The notes: a model not told the origin generated them from the letters alone. A DNA stretch of 64,000 nt from Camarhynchus parvulus (GCF_901933205.1 NC_044601.1:34510352-34574351), one strand, 5' to 3'. Counted from the first letter of the stretch, positions 26,368 through 38,741 are shown. Made by a program: numbers and translations.

Positions 26368-28205
26368 ATTTGTGTTTAATGCTCAGCTTTGTATCATACA
26401 GTTCTTTTCACTAGAGATTAATGTGGCATTGTGTTAACTCCCTGCATTTGTGACTATCAAGTCTTGTGCCAGCTAGTGCTTCCTTATGAACTTAGTGATC
26501 AATATGTAATAGTGAACATCAGTTTTGAGAACAGGGATTTTTTGTCAGAATAAAGATTGATGGGAGAACTACATATCAGAGTATCCAAATAAATTCACAG
26601 AAATAATTATCATATATGCTTGTATTCAAGAAATGAGATGAGTATGAATTGGTTTCAAGAATATAAACTGTTCTACTAGGTTACGGGGCATGCATACTTG
26701 GAGAAGAATTCCTCATACTTCCATCACTGCCAGTAAAGTAATGCCAGTTTTCCAACTTAGCAAATTGGTTGGAGAGTTTGTTGCCCAGTTTTTGGCGACA
26801 TCAAGGTCTTGCCCACCCCCAGTGTACTGAGGTGGGGGAAGGGTTGGTGCTTCCAACCTTTCCCGGCGCTGCTCATCATTAGCTAAAACTTGGTATATTA
26901 TCAACTTTTCTAGCTAGCAATGCAAAGGAATAAAATAGCACTATGAGGCACACATGCACAGAGTTAACTCTATCCCGGTCAGACCAAATAAAACCACTGT
27001 GGAAAGAATAGCTCAGATCAACTGATTCTTGGCAGTTCTGTTAGTGGGAGTCCTTTTGGAACCACAACATTGAATTGTGTGTGTGTTTATATGCATGCTA
27101 CATATCTGAGGGTCCATTTATGCACATATGTGTATGAACTTCTAATTGATACTTTTAATTATGACCTGTCTGTGTTGTTGTCATTATATGATAAACGTCT
27201 TCAAAGCAGTGAAGATGACCTTGCTCTTTCAGTCAAAATAAGTCTCTGAATGACCACGGCCTTATGAATTTTTTTGCATAACCTAGTGGTTTTTCAAGAA
27301 TAGTGTCAATCTGGTTTGGTACAGTGATTTAAATAATTTACATGAAAAACTATATTCATTTGACATGCAGTGCTATGTGGTAATAAAACCAATTATTTCA
27401 GGTACCTAATTAGGATTCTGCTGGACATAGTTTTATTTATGCTGTATGTATCTACTTTCATTTTCAAATTCTCCCGTTCATAATTTTGCAGCAAAGGTGC
27501 AAAATCCTTATGTGTTTCAGGCTAGATTTACTAAATGCAACAGTCTCAGTTGTCCATTACATTTCTAATTACAATGAATAACTAGAAAAAGAGACTAGAA
27601 TAAGTAAGGGATGTCATTCATATAAACTAACTTTTTATACTACCTTTAAGACGAAACATTCAACTTTGTCTAATTTATGTAGCCATAAGAGAATACTGAA
27701 TTTTTCTTTGGTTTTTATGTGTGCAAAAATGCATCTGTTTTACTTTGTAAGTAAGAATGTAGTGTGCTTTATACATGATAAGAAAAAAGAAGTATTTTTT
27801 GTGTTTAATAAGAGTTCATATTAGAAGCATATAGCTGTAAAACCATATGATGCAGCTATATTTGGACACCTTTTAAATCTTTTTTAAACAATGTAAATAA
27901 GCACAATCATATATATCTATTTATATATTTAAAACATAAAACACCATTTTAAACTCATAAATAAAAACAGAACAGGAAAGTTAAGGAATGTAATAAAATA
28001 GGCCAGTAAACAATAAATGTGATCACTCTAAGTGCTGTTGTGAGCTAAAGTACTTAGGGTGTTTTTAAGTGACTTCAGTTCTTGTTTATTTTTATTCTTA
28101 ACTGACAGCCTGGTGATACTAAAAAACTAAGGCATACTCCCATTATTTGCTTTAAATTAACTGTTAAGGTGTACTAAGAGTTGCATTCCTATTCTAGATG
28201 TCTTG

Positions 28206-28233
28206 TGAAATGGTGGGCACTCTCACCATTTCA
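28206..28233. repeat. Perfect inverted repeat, 10-bp arms, 8-bp spacer
   Basis: tgaaatggtg, 8-base loop (ggcactct), caccatttca. An exact hairpin-capable sequence in unique DNA, with no flanking evidence that it is a small RNA gene. Confidence 0.85.
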
Positions 28234-30878
28234 TTTAATGCTGCTCAGTAATCATGGTTTTGCTCTAGTCACTAGGACAACATCATTGCAAACAGATATT
28301 GGTTTTTTCCTTGTGTAATAGAAGGATGGAAGCATTAGTTTGGGATTACAGAGATTAATGATGCTGAGGCAGTTTTCTATGGCTGCACAGGATTACAGGT
28401 GGGTAATGCATTGAGCACAATTGTTACAAAGGTGAAAGAAAAACCATCACACTGTTGAAATAGTCAAATGAAGAGAAGCACTGGGCCTAATTTACCAAGC
28501 AGGTGGTCTCAGGAAATGGATATGGTGGGCAGGTGTCCTGAAAGAAGAGAAAATAGGGAGACTTCAAGTCATTAAACTGTCCCATTCCGGTATGTTGGAG
28601 CTGAGTTCAATTTGAAAATTTTATTCAGATGATGATGGAAGTTTTTGGTGAAACATTTGTGACTTGCTTAAGAAAGAGGTGAAATGGAAGAGGCCATTGA
28701 GGACGACTTATATTGTAGTTTGTGGACTTAACTGCAGGAAAGATTGTCTAATATGTCAGCTAGGACAGTAGCTGAGAGAGGGAGCTGGAGGTGCAATGTT
28801 ATTGTGAACCTTTGTCTAGGGTGGGTTTCTGACTAAATAACAGCTGCTCTCCCTTTTCCTGTGTAGGACACAGGAGATTTATTTTAAATTTCTGTGTCTT
28901 GAAAATGCTGAGAGATATATTGTTAAAGTTCGCTGGGAGTTTGGGGTTTACAGATAAAGTTGTACAGCAGAGCTAGTCTTGTGCATGTGTCTTTGAATTA
29001 CACATAGCACTGCTGGAGTCTTGAGGTAGCAAAGCACATAAAGAATGGTGTCCCTGTCTCTTACAGTGGGAAAAGAAAATTTGATCCTCTCTGTTGGTTT
29101 TGTGCTTGTGGTTTTTTACGGACATGTTACTGATATTGAATGGCTGCAGCTGTAATAAGATGTTTTTCTGTGATGGGAGCTCTTACAACAACTCTGCACA
29201 AGGGAGGATACTGGCTTGGAGGTGAAATTTTAAGAAGGGATGCAACTGGGTCACTCTGGATATACATCTCCTAAAAGTCACTCCCCTTAATCAACGTAAA
29301 ATATGCAACCATAATATATATATACAGGTCTAACAAATATTAATTTTTTCTAGTTTTACTGAGTTCTTTAGCCTTTTGCAAAATGTTACAGCTAGTGCTA
29401 AAACTTATTTTCTTCTGATATGGAGGACTAAGACGTGGCTGCTTTAAAACAAAAGCTCTTGGCTTAGGATAGCCTACTGCTGTTGAAATATGAGAGTTTA
29501 AAAAGTCTGAATCTCATTTGCATTTGGAGGACATATTTAAGAATTTCTTCAACTGATCTATAATATTTCTGGTTTTTTCTAATCATGGAACTCTCAGATT
29601 TGGTATAGGGACTGCAAATGATCAGTTAAATGATCAGTAATCAGATTACAACTGTTTTTGTAGCGCAGAGGGAGACAAATAGGAGGAGGATTTGTGATCT
29701 GTCATTTCTTTTTATTTCTGAAGAAACAGGAGCTCTGAGTTCACATCATTTCATGAATAATAAATTTAATATCATATGTCAGATACTTCAGTGAGTATCA
29801 CTGTTCTTCTTGGATATATTTACGGATAGCATTATAATACTAATACTAGGAAGGAGCTTCATAGAAAATATCTTAGTATTGCTGGAAAAATACAAAGAGA
29901 TACTTTCAGAAATAATACTCTAAAATTATGTGACTTTGTTTATAACCTATTTTTCAAAACTGATTATCCTTACTTGCTCAAATGAAGTTCCTTTGTTAGA
30001 ATGTATAGATCCTAACTTCAGGAAAGCAGAAGAATATATCAATGTCCTTCAGCTTTGTGTCAATTTCAGACATTTCCAATAAACACCACTAGTAAAATAC
30101 TGTATATCCCTACTTAATTTTTTTTTAGTAGAGTATAATATAAACTTTATTCTGCTGCTATTATAAGAACAGATGGTAGCTCAGGCTGACTGCCAAAAGA
30201 CTGTCTCGTTTTTGAATATTTTCATATGTTCAGAGTCATGTGCTTGCTTCATTAAAAAGAATATCACATGTGATTCACTTTTGGTGTGAACAGTGCTTGG
30301 AAGGCATTTCTAATAAAGGATGAGTTTTGGGATATTCATTCTGTTCACAGAACTGCTCCTCTAGCATCGAATAATACTAACAAAAAGGATCCTGCTCTCA
30401 AAGCACAAAAATTAAAAAGCTTTTCTTGATACAATAATTGTTGAAATAATTAAATATGTAAGAATTGCCTTAATTGAGCAGACTTTTGTTTTAGTCTCTC
30501 TCAGGAGTCTTTAGCTTTCTTTTAGACCTTGCCATTTCTCGCCGCTATAGTAAACAAGCTGAAGTCAGCTCCTTGACAGTGTTTCAAAGACTGGCTCTTG
30601 AAGCACTGCTGTACCACAACATGAGGATTGTAGGACGAGCTGTAAATGTAGACTTGAGTTGTGGTTCTCAAGAGAGTGAAGGCTGGTGTTGTAGACTTAC
30701 TACAATTCAGAATGTGGCTTAGCTGTGTGTAAGAACTTAGAGACTGCAAACTGGACAATTTCCCTGCAAATTTGATCTCAATTGTTACATTTTCTCCTCA
30801 TAATTATGCACAGGAGGTGGTGTTTTTCTGTTGAATATAGTGAATCAACTCCAGGGCCCTTTTAGCCAGAACCTTCAG

Positions 30879-30915
30879 TATCTATCTATCGAATCTATCT
30901 ATCCATCTAGATATC
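30879..30915. repeat. Interrupted (TATC) microsatellite
   Basis: Short runs of TATC units interrupted by 'gaa', 'cca' and 'taga'. Near the lower limit for a polymorphic microsatellite. It sits directly downstream of a GC-neutral unique segment. Confidence 0.75.
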
Positions 30916-31823
30916 TCCTCAAAAGTCTTTTAAATAAAGCAAGTTTATTTCAATTCTGAACAAGCCAGTGCATGCAGGGAGATTAAATCAGTTTGCTTTT
31001 TTAGCTGCTGTGACACCCAACCCAAACATTCTGCAGTGAAATAGAAATCTGTAGCAAATTTGGGTCAAAGGATTTTGGGGCATGAGCACATCTTGTTTCT
31101 GTCCTCTAAAAGCCCACTTGTACTATTTTTTGAATTCTACTTCATCATCTGAAAAATCCACTCTCTTTTCATGCTGCCCTCTGTTAGCCCTATCTCATTC
31201 CCAATCACCTTTTTTACATTTAGTAATTTCTCACATAGTATTCAGTCGTCTGTCATTAGCTAAGTAAGCAGTTAGCTAAGTCTCAGACATAGCTGTCTGT
31301 TTACTGTACTGCTTACTTGCCTTCATTGCTTGAATGTGAAATTTTACTGAAGGGGTGCAAATACTGCTGAACAGAACAGATTGCAGCTGAAGAAGTTTCC
31401 ACCTATACACAGCATACTCTTCATGATTATAGAGACATTCAGCTTGTTTTTGTGAAGTGGTGCTATTAGATCAGCTATGTAGAATTGAAAGCTCTTGAAA
31501 TTCTGCAGCTGCTACTGGCAGAACAGGAGAGCTTTATAAAGCTGTTTAGCTAAAGTTTGTCAAAACAGCTGAGTGTTAAACCATGACATGCGTATTAGAC
31601 CTTGGCAAGCAGAAGGAATCTTTTCTAATAGCTACACTGAGACTGGAGAAGTAGGGGAAGCTAACGACAATGCAAGAGTTGCTGCTGTTCTTTCTTAGCT
31701 GTTCTAGGTACTGAATACTTTGTAGTGTCTTCTTGTCATGTCAGTCTGTGACTGCAGAGCCAACATATCTGTTCATTTTTCCCTCCTTCATGCTTACTTG
31801 CTTGTACCTCTATTGAAATTGTT

Positions 31824-32362
31824 AGAATCACAGAAAGGTTAGTTTGGAAGGGAACTTAAATATCTGGTCTGACCCCTATGACATGGGTAAGGATGCCTCC
31901 CACTAGACCAGGTTGCTCAAAGCTTTATTCCAATCTGGCCTCGAACACTTTCAGGGATGGGGCGTCCACAGCTTCCTCTAAGCAACCTGTTCTAGTGTCT
32001 CATCATCCTCACAGTAAAGAATTTCTTCCTAGTATCTGATTTAAAACTACTCTCCTTCAGCTTAAAGCCATTCCCCCTATCTTGTCACTCCACACCCTTG
32101 TAAAAAGTCCCTTTCTAACCTTCTTGCAGCCACCTCTAGGTACTGACTGTAATGCTGTTGTAAGGTCTCTCTTCAAGATTTTCTTCTCCAGGCTGAACAA
32201 CCATGATCTCTCACACTGACTTCATAGAAGAGATGCTCCAGTCCTCAGATCATCTTTGCAGCCCTCCCCTGGAGCTCCTCCAACAGGTTCAGATTCTTTT
32301 TTTGCTAGTGGCCCCAGAGGTGAATGCAGTACTCCAGATGTGTCTCCAAAAGTGAAACAGTT
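31824..32362 (-). mobile_element. CR1 LINE 3' part
   Basis: The plus strand opens 'agaatcacagaaaggtt' and 'gtttggaagggaacttaaat', then shows the standard CR1 3' order on the reverse strand: 'ccactagaccaggttgctca', 'agggatggggcgtccacagc', 'cagtaaagaatttcttccta', 'ggctgaacaaccatgatctc' and 'gaatgcagtactccagatgt'. 5'-truncated, about 540 bp. Confidence 0.92.
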
Positions 32363-34754
32363 GGCAAAGCAGCAAAGATACTCCATAACAGATGATTTGT
32401 TTTCTCTGCTCTGGGCTCACTAAGTCTTATGAAGACCTGTGATTTATACAACTTTCCACTCAAGATTTCCATGGTTCAAAATTATCTTCCACATAATTGA
32501 AAAATAAATACCTGGGGATAAATTTCTTTTCTTGTGTGTGTGGTCTCACAGCAGTAGTCATTTTGCAATTAATAAACCATTTATTTCAATGTAATAAATA
32601 TTTTATAAAATTAATGGCACGGTTTTCAAGACTGATTCTGTTTCCTTGCTTTAGGCTGTGTCGCATTTTCTGCAAAAAATAACAGCATGAATATGTTGTC
32701 AGATAACTATTTTGAATACTAGCAGTTTAACTTGTACAATTTATGTTAACTTTAGCAACAACTTGTTACTAACAAGTTTATCCTATGCAACTCATCAAAT
32801 TATTGAGAAAAATTATGTGCTGTCCTAGCCATGGAAAATGCCTTGAATAGTGTGTAACAAATATTCAGGAAGGAAAGTGAAAATATCTAGTTAGGTTTGA
32901 TGAACTGTACCACTTGGTTTATTACTGAAGTAGACTCTATTTCTAAAAATTTCCCAAATTTGTATAGGTTGTGTGAGTTAGGGATTTTTAATGACATGAT
33001 TGACAAGTATCCTATTGGTCTGCAGAAGTTTTTCTATGGGTAGTTCTAGTGTGAAGCTAAAATCACAAACCTTAGAAACACAGAATATATTCTACAGAAA
33101 ATTTCATGCCAATGGAACCATTTTAATAGTATATTTTAAGACTGTATCTATATCAATATGTATATGCTCAGTCAAGAGTTTCCTAGACTTTGGGTGAATA
33201 TTGTGAAGGACTATGTATTATACCTCTTGTCTGAGAAATACTTGGGCACTGTCATTTTCTTCTGTGGGGAAACAACATAATAATCTAGCTCTCGGTTAAT
33301 TATCATGTTGTAATTAGACCTAGATATAGGAATGAGAAACTGTAATTGATATGAATATCAGTGGTTATCTGTATCTATGTCATTCTCACATGCTTGGCAC
33401 TGTCTGAGAGTTGGATATGAATATCTTTTGCATCTAGCGTTTTTTTCTTCCTTAAGTCTGTCAAGCTGCTCTTTGAACCATTCTGCAAGTCTACTACTAC
33501 TTGCATCAGGCGCCTGAAGATTCGTATCCAGTTTACTTTGTGCCTTCTGTAGAAGAAGGCTATCCTTCACAGAAAACAGCAGAAAATTTTGGGACACTTT
33601 GTCATAAAAAGGGAATACAAAGAGCTTAGCTAGAATAAAGTACCCTAGGCAGACTGGCAGTAGTACAGTTAAAGAGCTGCTGAACTTGCATTTCTGACCT
33701 AAGCTTGAAATCAGAATTAGAATTAGAATGCTCACAGGGACTATAATCACACCAAGGAAGCCACGGAGGCACTTGTTCACTATTTTGATTGTTTGGGAAA
33801 CTGACACTCCATCTGACCCTCTTTCATAACCCTTTCCAGGCTTTTTTTTTTAATTAACTAGAACCATGCTTTTGCATGAGGAGTTCCATGTTTTGATCTC
33901 CGGCTGCTGTCTTTTATTTTTGTTCTAAATCATCTTATTTTTCAACAGAGGCATGGAAGAATCAGAATTCTGTGACTTACTAAACAGACAGTGGAAAGTG
34001 AAACCTAAACTGCAGTTACGGAAGAAAAAGACTTAAATAAATGCTCTACAGGTTGCCTTTCTGTCAGTGTTAGATAAATAAACATTAGCAACTCTTAGAG
34101 GTACTGGAATATGCATACATTAAAAACCCCCTAATATTAGATATGTCAATGCCACATTTATTCTTTAAGTCAGCAGGAAGTCACACAGTCATACGATGTG
34201 TAATTCAGCACTTTTACCTGTGTCAACTTCATTATCTGAACTGGGAGCTAGCCCTCAAATTTCCAGATATATTACATATAGATTAAATGCTTTCAGAGAA
34301 GTACTTACTTGTATCAAATGCTTCTTTTGCTATTAGAACTACTGAAGCAGTGGAAACTCTTTATTAAATGGTTTTCCATCTTGACTGGTTTATTCAATTT
34401 CCACTTAAGTGAAACTGAAGACCATACTGCACACTGTCTGCTGATCTTTAATAATTCAACGCTTGAAGTGATACTTACCTAAAATACAAGGTAATATGTT
34501 GAAAAAATATTCTGTTAATAGCATTTTAATAATATTTAATAGTTTTCCCAGTTTTCTGTGTAAAGTATATTATTTGTGTTCTTGCAAGTTAGTAAGCATA
34601 AGGAAATTATCTCTAGATATTTTAAATCATGATTTTAAAGAATACCAAATATACAGAACCCAATCAAAATGCTCCATTGACCTTTCCTTAACAATGATAG
34701 TTAGATATACTCTGTTTTTGTCTCCCTATTTGCCAAAGAAAGAGTAACTTACGC
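32363..34754. other. Unique noncoding DNA with one long open frame
   Basis: No interspersed repeat is recognised. It contains the minus-strand frame at 33358-33849 (listed separately). The rest is AT-rich and motif-free. Confidence 0.5.
33358..33849 (-). other. Long open frame, unrecognised, no start codon
   Basis: The minus strand is open for about 163 codons, from just after a TAA at 33850-33852 to the TGA at 33358-33360. The predicted peptide has two hydrophobic stretches that could span a membrane (around GVIIVPVSILILILISSL and SLTVLLPVCLGYFILAKLF). A charged, helix-prone segment follows (AEWFKEQLDRLKEEKNARCK), then a Cys-containing tail. There is no ATG anywhere in the frame, so it cannot be a complete gene as it stands. 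It could be an internal exon, a decayed gene remnant, or a chance opening: frames of this length are not very rare in 64 kb. The boundaries show no convincing splice acceptor or donor. I do not recognise a family. Confidence 0.25.
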
Positions 34755-35410
34755 TGTCATGGGTTGAAAGTCTGATAGTGTGATTTTGAACCTGTTAAAA
34801 AGATCTCAGTAGAATTTCTCAAGCTTCAGACAATTTAGGTGTGGTAGGAGAAGCTTAACACAGGCCTTATCTGCTTTCTGTCCCATACTGGTCACAGCTG
34901 GAATTGATCATGAAAGGTGGCATGGGACTGCATTTTGGATTTCTCCTGGAAATGGTGTTGATAATACAGAGTGTTTCTGGTTTTGCTGTGCAGTGCTTAC
35001 AGGAGGCCAAGACCTCTTCATCTTGTCAAACGCCCCTGCCAGTGAGTCGTCTGGGATTTCAGCCAGGTGTTGGGAAGAAACACAGCTATGACAGATGACC
35101 CCAAAGGATGAAACGGATATTACATACCATAAGGCATCATCCTCAGCATAAACATTTGGGCATACTTGTGTGGGGGCCACTGCTCAGGGACAGGCTGCTC
35201 ATCAGTTGGCTGGTGGGGATCAAATTGCATAACTTGTCTTTCTTCACCTTGATTCCCCTGGTTTTTAAATTTTCCTTTTTGTTACATTGTATAACAACAA
35301 TAGTTGTTATTATTATTGTTACTATAATTATTTTATTTCTATTATTAAACACCTCTTATCTCCACCATAATTTTTCTCACTTTTACACTTCTGTTTTTGG
35401 TGTAAGAAAA
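34755..35410 (+). mobile_element. ERV LTR (ERVL-like), 3' end lost
   Basis: It starts TGTCATGGGTTGAAAG, a typical passerine ERVL-type LTR terminus. Downstream are 'cagttggctggtggggatca', an A/T-rich block with runs of TTATTATTATTG, and 'attattaaacacctcttatc' followed by 'tttttctcacttttacac'. That is the order near the 3' end of such LTRs and fixes the sense strand as plus. The normal GC-rich 3' terminus ending in ...CCATGACA is missing; the sequence runs into the next element near 35410. No TSD could be found, and no gag/pol/env sequence is present. Confidence 0.75.
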
Positions 35411-35419
35411 GTTAAGGGG

Positions 35420-36382
35420 ACAGATATTCAAAAATTATTTACCTCTCCTTTATGTTTAACCACTCCCATTCCACCAATAAAGAGAGACAAATACAAGTAG
35501 AAATAAGTGGAAAAATAACAGTTTACTTAAAAAAAAAAAAAAAAAAAAAGAAAAAGAAATCGCACCAGGCAAGAAGAATTACTGTAAAAATTACTAGTTG
35601 CAAAGTTGCTGAAATCTCCATGACTCCCCAGGAACCAAGAGAAACCAAAAATGGAAGAGAACCCCTTTCCCCAAGATGGCACGTTCTGCAGATAGCTGCA
35701 TGTGGAGATGCAAAGACAAAGATGGTGGCTGCCTTCACCTCTCTTGCAACTATGAGACAGAAAAAAGACACAAAAAACCCCACAGAAACCAAACCTCCAC
35801 AGTTATGAAACCTCCTCTTCTCCCAAACAACAATCAGCAGATGATATGGACAAAACAGCCCCACAAAAGCTAGAGCCCAAAACCAGTCAAAGACCCCTCT
35901 TATCTCTCATTTGTATCAACAAAAGTGGCTGGAATGTATCAACAGTCCAGTGGCTGGAACTCAATCAGTGGCTGGAATTTGCAGTGGGACTCTGTCTTTT
36001 CCTTGTCAGAAATGTCCAGCATCCAGCTGGGCGATGGCATGGAGTAGGCATGTTCTGTTTTTCCGGGAAAAATGCTGCATCTGTAGACAGGCACCCATGG
36101 AATTTGCTTTGGAGTGGTCGAGAACTGCAAGAGGCAGCCCACTGGAAAGCCCTCCCAAAGCAATCCCCCTGGGGAAAAGTCCCCAAGAAATGAAAGAAAA
36201 CCAAGGAAAGCCTCCTCCTGCACTGCCTCAGCTCTTTTGCTTTAAGAGCAAAATGAAAAGAACAAGAGCCAGGAGGCAAGAGAGTGGTGCTTGAACAACC
36301 TCAACTTTAAAATGAAACAGCACCCCATTCCAGCTGTTTCCAGCTGCAGGGTCTTAGAGAGACAGTACCAATTTTGGGCACA
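35420..36382 (-). mobile_element. Probable ERV LTR, antisense, with A21 tract
   Basis: The left part (gtggaaaaataacagtttact followed by A21 at 35529-35549) resembles the 3' region of passerine LTRs read on the reverse strand. The right part is GC-richer than the surroundings and ends near 'ttttgggcaca' at 36372-36382, a plausible TG...CA terminus (minus strand TGTGCCCAAAATTGG). Several overlapping frames of 60-127 codons run through it on both strands; none has a known motif and I regard all as noncoding LTR frames. The left limit is uncertain and no clean TSD was found. Confidence 0.55.
35529..35549. repeat. A21 homopolymer
   Basis: Twenty-one consecutive A, followed by further A-rich sequence, inside the antisense LTR. 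Its position next to 'aacagtttact' suggests expansion of the LTR's own A-rich segment, not a retrogene tail. Confidence 0.85.
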
Positions 36383-37388
36383 GATAAATATGGAATAGAG
36401 TAACATCTTGGGTTGCCTAGGACACCTTCCAACTCACTTCCTCTATTCTGTGGTGGGCTGGAGAGAGAGAGAGCTGTGGATGACATCTGGGATTTTATTG
36501 CTTATACTGTTTCATACCTAAATTTGCTATTGCTGTCCAAAAAACTTCTTTTGAGGGAATGAATGGGAAATGTTGAGACACTGCAAAGGGAGTTTACAGG
36601 TCAGAGTAGATCCAGGAGAGATGAGCTTCTCATTTTTGTACTCTGAGAAACATTGGCCTTCAAGGTCTCAGTAAATGTTTCAGAGACTGAATGTGTTTGT
36701 AACCTCTCCACTACTCCTGTTATCTGTACTGTAGGGCTGCTGTTATTGTGAGTACTGTAGGGCTGCTGTGGACTGGCTTTTGCTGAAAGTAGTACACAAG
36801 TGGTTAGATATTGTTTTATTAGACAGTGTCAGCCTCTGTTTTTTATTATAAATCTTCAGTCAAGTGTTAAAACGAGTTGAAACCTATGTTTTATGACCTA
36901 CATATGCCATGACATGAATACTGATGCTCAGTCCTTTAGGGAGCAATGTTATGAAAAGTTTTCCTAGAAGAATTCTTGGTCTAGTTCCATTTTATCTGTG
37001 AAATACATATCTCAGTGGGCAGGATGATAGACCTTATTTCTTAAATTTGACATTGCTCACCATCACAGCTAAATTATATTGATCCTTCTTTCTGCTTCTA
37101 TATCTCTTCCTAGTCATAGAGATGGTGTTACTACAAAATATAGTAATTTGAATTCTATATTTCATTATGCTGTGTTGCCTCACTCTTTCCTACTTCATAA
37201 AAAGCAAGATATAATGGTTTGTGGTGCTCATTGTTCTTTAGGTGTCAGTAATGAGCAGAAAGAGCTCCTTAAAGAAATGCTAGAATTATGGTGTGTCTCA
37301 CAGAAAAACATTACTTAAAGATGGACTTAGGAAACCACTTCTATTTTAGGACTGCAAATATCTCAGATGATATTTGATCGATACTCAC
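36383..37388. other. Unique noncoding DNA
   Basis: No gene or repeat family is recognised. An 18-base direct repeat, gtactgtagggctgctgt, occurs at 36726-36743 and 36752-36769 (period 26). Confidence 0.5.
36726..36769. repeat. Direct repeat, 18 bp, period 26
   Basis: Two exact copies of gtactgtagggctgctgt at 36726-36743 and 36752-36769 with 8 bases between. A simple local duplication. Confidence 0.9.
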
Positions 37389-37695
37389 TGGAGAGCAGCA
37401 CTGCAGAAAGACACCTAGAGGTCCTGGTGGTTGGCAGGTTGGATATGAGTCAGAAGAGCCCTGGCAGATGGGAAGGATAGCTTGGGTAGTAGCAGGCACA
37501 GTGTCGCCCACCACTCAAGCACGGTGAATGCCCTGCTTTGCTCTGCACTAAGGTGGCCCCTCCTCGAGGGATGGGGGAGTTTTGGGCACCATAATATGAA
37601 AGATATAAAGCTGTCAGAGATCATTTGAAGGAGGGCTATGAAAATGGTGAATGGTTTAAAGGGGAAGCTGTATGAGAAGCAACTGAGGATCACTA
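37389..37695 (+). mobile_element. CR1 LINE ORF2 C-terminal part (first half of a split copy)
   Basis: Plus-strand CR1 ORF2 C-terminal coding remnants: 'gagagcagcactgcagaaag', 'gaggtcctggtggttggcag' and 'tgagtcagaagagccctggc', ending at 'gagaagcaactgagg'. The CR1 text resumes at about 38360 with 'cagttattggacttgttcat' and 'cttggagaagaggagactta', which is the very next part of CR1. The two pieces are therefore one insertion that was split later. Confidence 0.85.
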
Positions 37696-37699
37696 TCAG

Positions 37700-38355
37700 G
37701 ACTTAAAGAAGTCCATTTGTTCCAAAGATCTGACAAAAAAGGAAATTCCCACAAGATAAGGCATCACTACAGGCACAGATGGAAATAGGAGGGTGTTAAT
37801 TTCAGGTGTACATGGAGGTCAAAAGTTTGAAATTGGCACACCAGACAAGATTCCCCCGTGCAGACTGTGAGAAAAGCCTGGATGCAGCAAATGGTGGATG
37901 CCAGGCCTGGGGAGGCAAATCTGGATACCCCATACAGACAAACAGCTCCCATGATGTCAAACTGTGGGAAAGGAAGCAACTGCTTACACACGTGCCATTC
38001 CAAGTCATGATAACAGGACGTACCTCTCTGGAAACCCAGGCTCAAACTGTGTAATAGTGGCACCTCCAGAAGAACACTCTGAGGACCCCCACCACCAAAA
38101 AGAAAGAAGAATGGCCAGCAGGATGCCACAGGAACCCATGTGGTGGTGATTGTGTTCTCCCTCCCTCCCTCCCTCCCTCCCTCTCTCTCTCCCTCTCTCT
38201 CTCTCCCTCTCTTTGCCATTAAATAAAATCTGTACTATTGAATTTGTCATATGGTCTTGTCTCCACCTTCACTTAGGCAGAGACATCTTTTAATAGCAAG
38301 ACCACAGTATTATTCAGGAGTGGGATCCTAAAATTATTCTGGTGGCTGATAGCAG
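37700..38355 (+). mobile_element. LTR-like insertion splitting a CR1
   Basis: About 650 bp sit between two contiguous halves of one CR1. The right part holds a C/T-rich simple repeat (38157-38213), AATAAA at 38222-38227, and 'caccttcacttaggcagaga' followed by 'catctttt'. A similar 3' region (T/C tract, then 'cctttactcaggtagagaca') occurs at 44515-44620, so both belong to one LTR family with sense strand plus. The exact ends and TSD were not resolved. Frames of up to 150 codons on the minus strand (for example 37767-38219) run through the simple repeat and are not genes. Confidence 0.7.
38157..38213. repeat. (CCCT)n / (CT)n simple repeat
   Basis: Pyrimidine tract of CCCT units changing into CT units, just upstream of the LTR polyadenylation signal. 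The plus strand is all C and T over the tract, which could favour H-DNA in principle. Confidence 0.9.
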
Positions 38356-38741
38356 TTATTGGACTTGTTCATCTTGGAGAAGAGGAGACTTACATGAGAC
38401 CTCATTGTAGTCTACAGCTTCCTCACAAGAGGAAGTGAAGGAGAGACCGTGCTATCTTCTATCTGGTGCCCAGTGATAGGACTGACCTAAAGGAATGGCC
38501 TGAAGCTCTTCCAAAGGAGGTTTAGGTTGGGTATTAGAAAAAGAATCTTCACACAGAGTGCAGCTGGGCTCTGGAACAGTTCCCCAGAGAAGTGGTCACA
38601 GCAACAAACCTCATAGGGCTCAAGAAACATTGGGATAGCCCTCTCAGGCTCAGAGGTTGTCCCGTGTAGGGACAGGAGTCAGACTTTGGTGATCCTTAAA
38701 AGTTCCTTCCAATTCAGGGTATTCTATGATTCTTTTCTATG
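38356..38741 (+). mobile_element. CR1 LINE 3' end (second half of a split copy)
   Basis: It continues the CR1 from 37389-37695: 'cttggagaagaggagactta', 'cctaaaggaatggcctgaag' and 'ttccttccaattcagggt', ending in the CR1 3' terminal repeat (attctatgattcttttctatga). The 3' end is intact. Confidence 0.9.

Larger units (their letters stand above)
24890..31823. other. Unique noncoding DNA
   Basis: About 6.9 kb with no recognised gene or interspersed repeat: the longest repeat-free stretch in the window. It contains exact inverted repeats at 26343-26367 and 28206-28233 and a short interrupted (TATC) tract at 30879-30915. A GC-richer patch at 26790-26870 has no identifiable origin. Confidence 0.55.

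Noticed and set aside
35523..35864. 113-codon minus-strand frame ending in poly-Phe
   Set aside because: The Phe run is the A21 tract read antisense. The frame lies inside LTR-derived DNA.
37767..38219. 150-codon minus-strand open frame
   Set aside because: Its N-terminal part is the translation of a (CCCT)n/(CT)n simple repeat (Arg/Glu/Gly-rich), and the rest lies in an LTR-like insertion.
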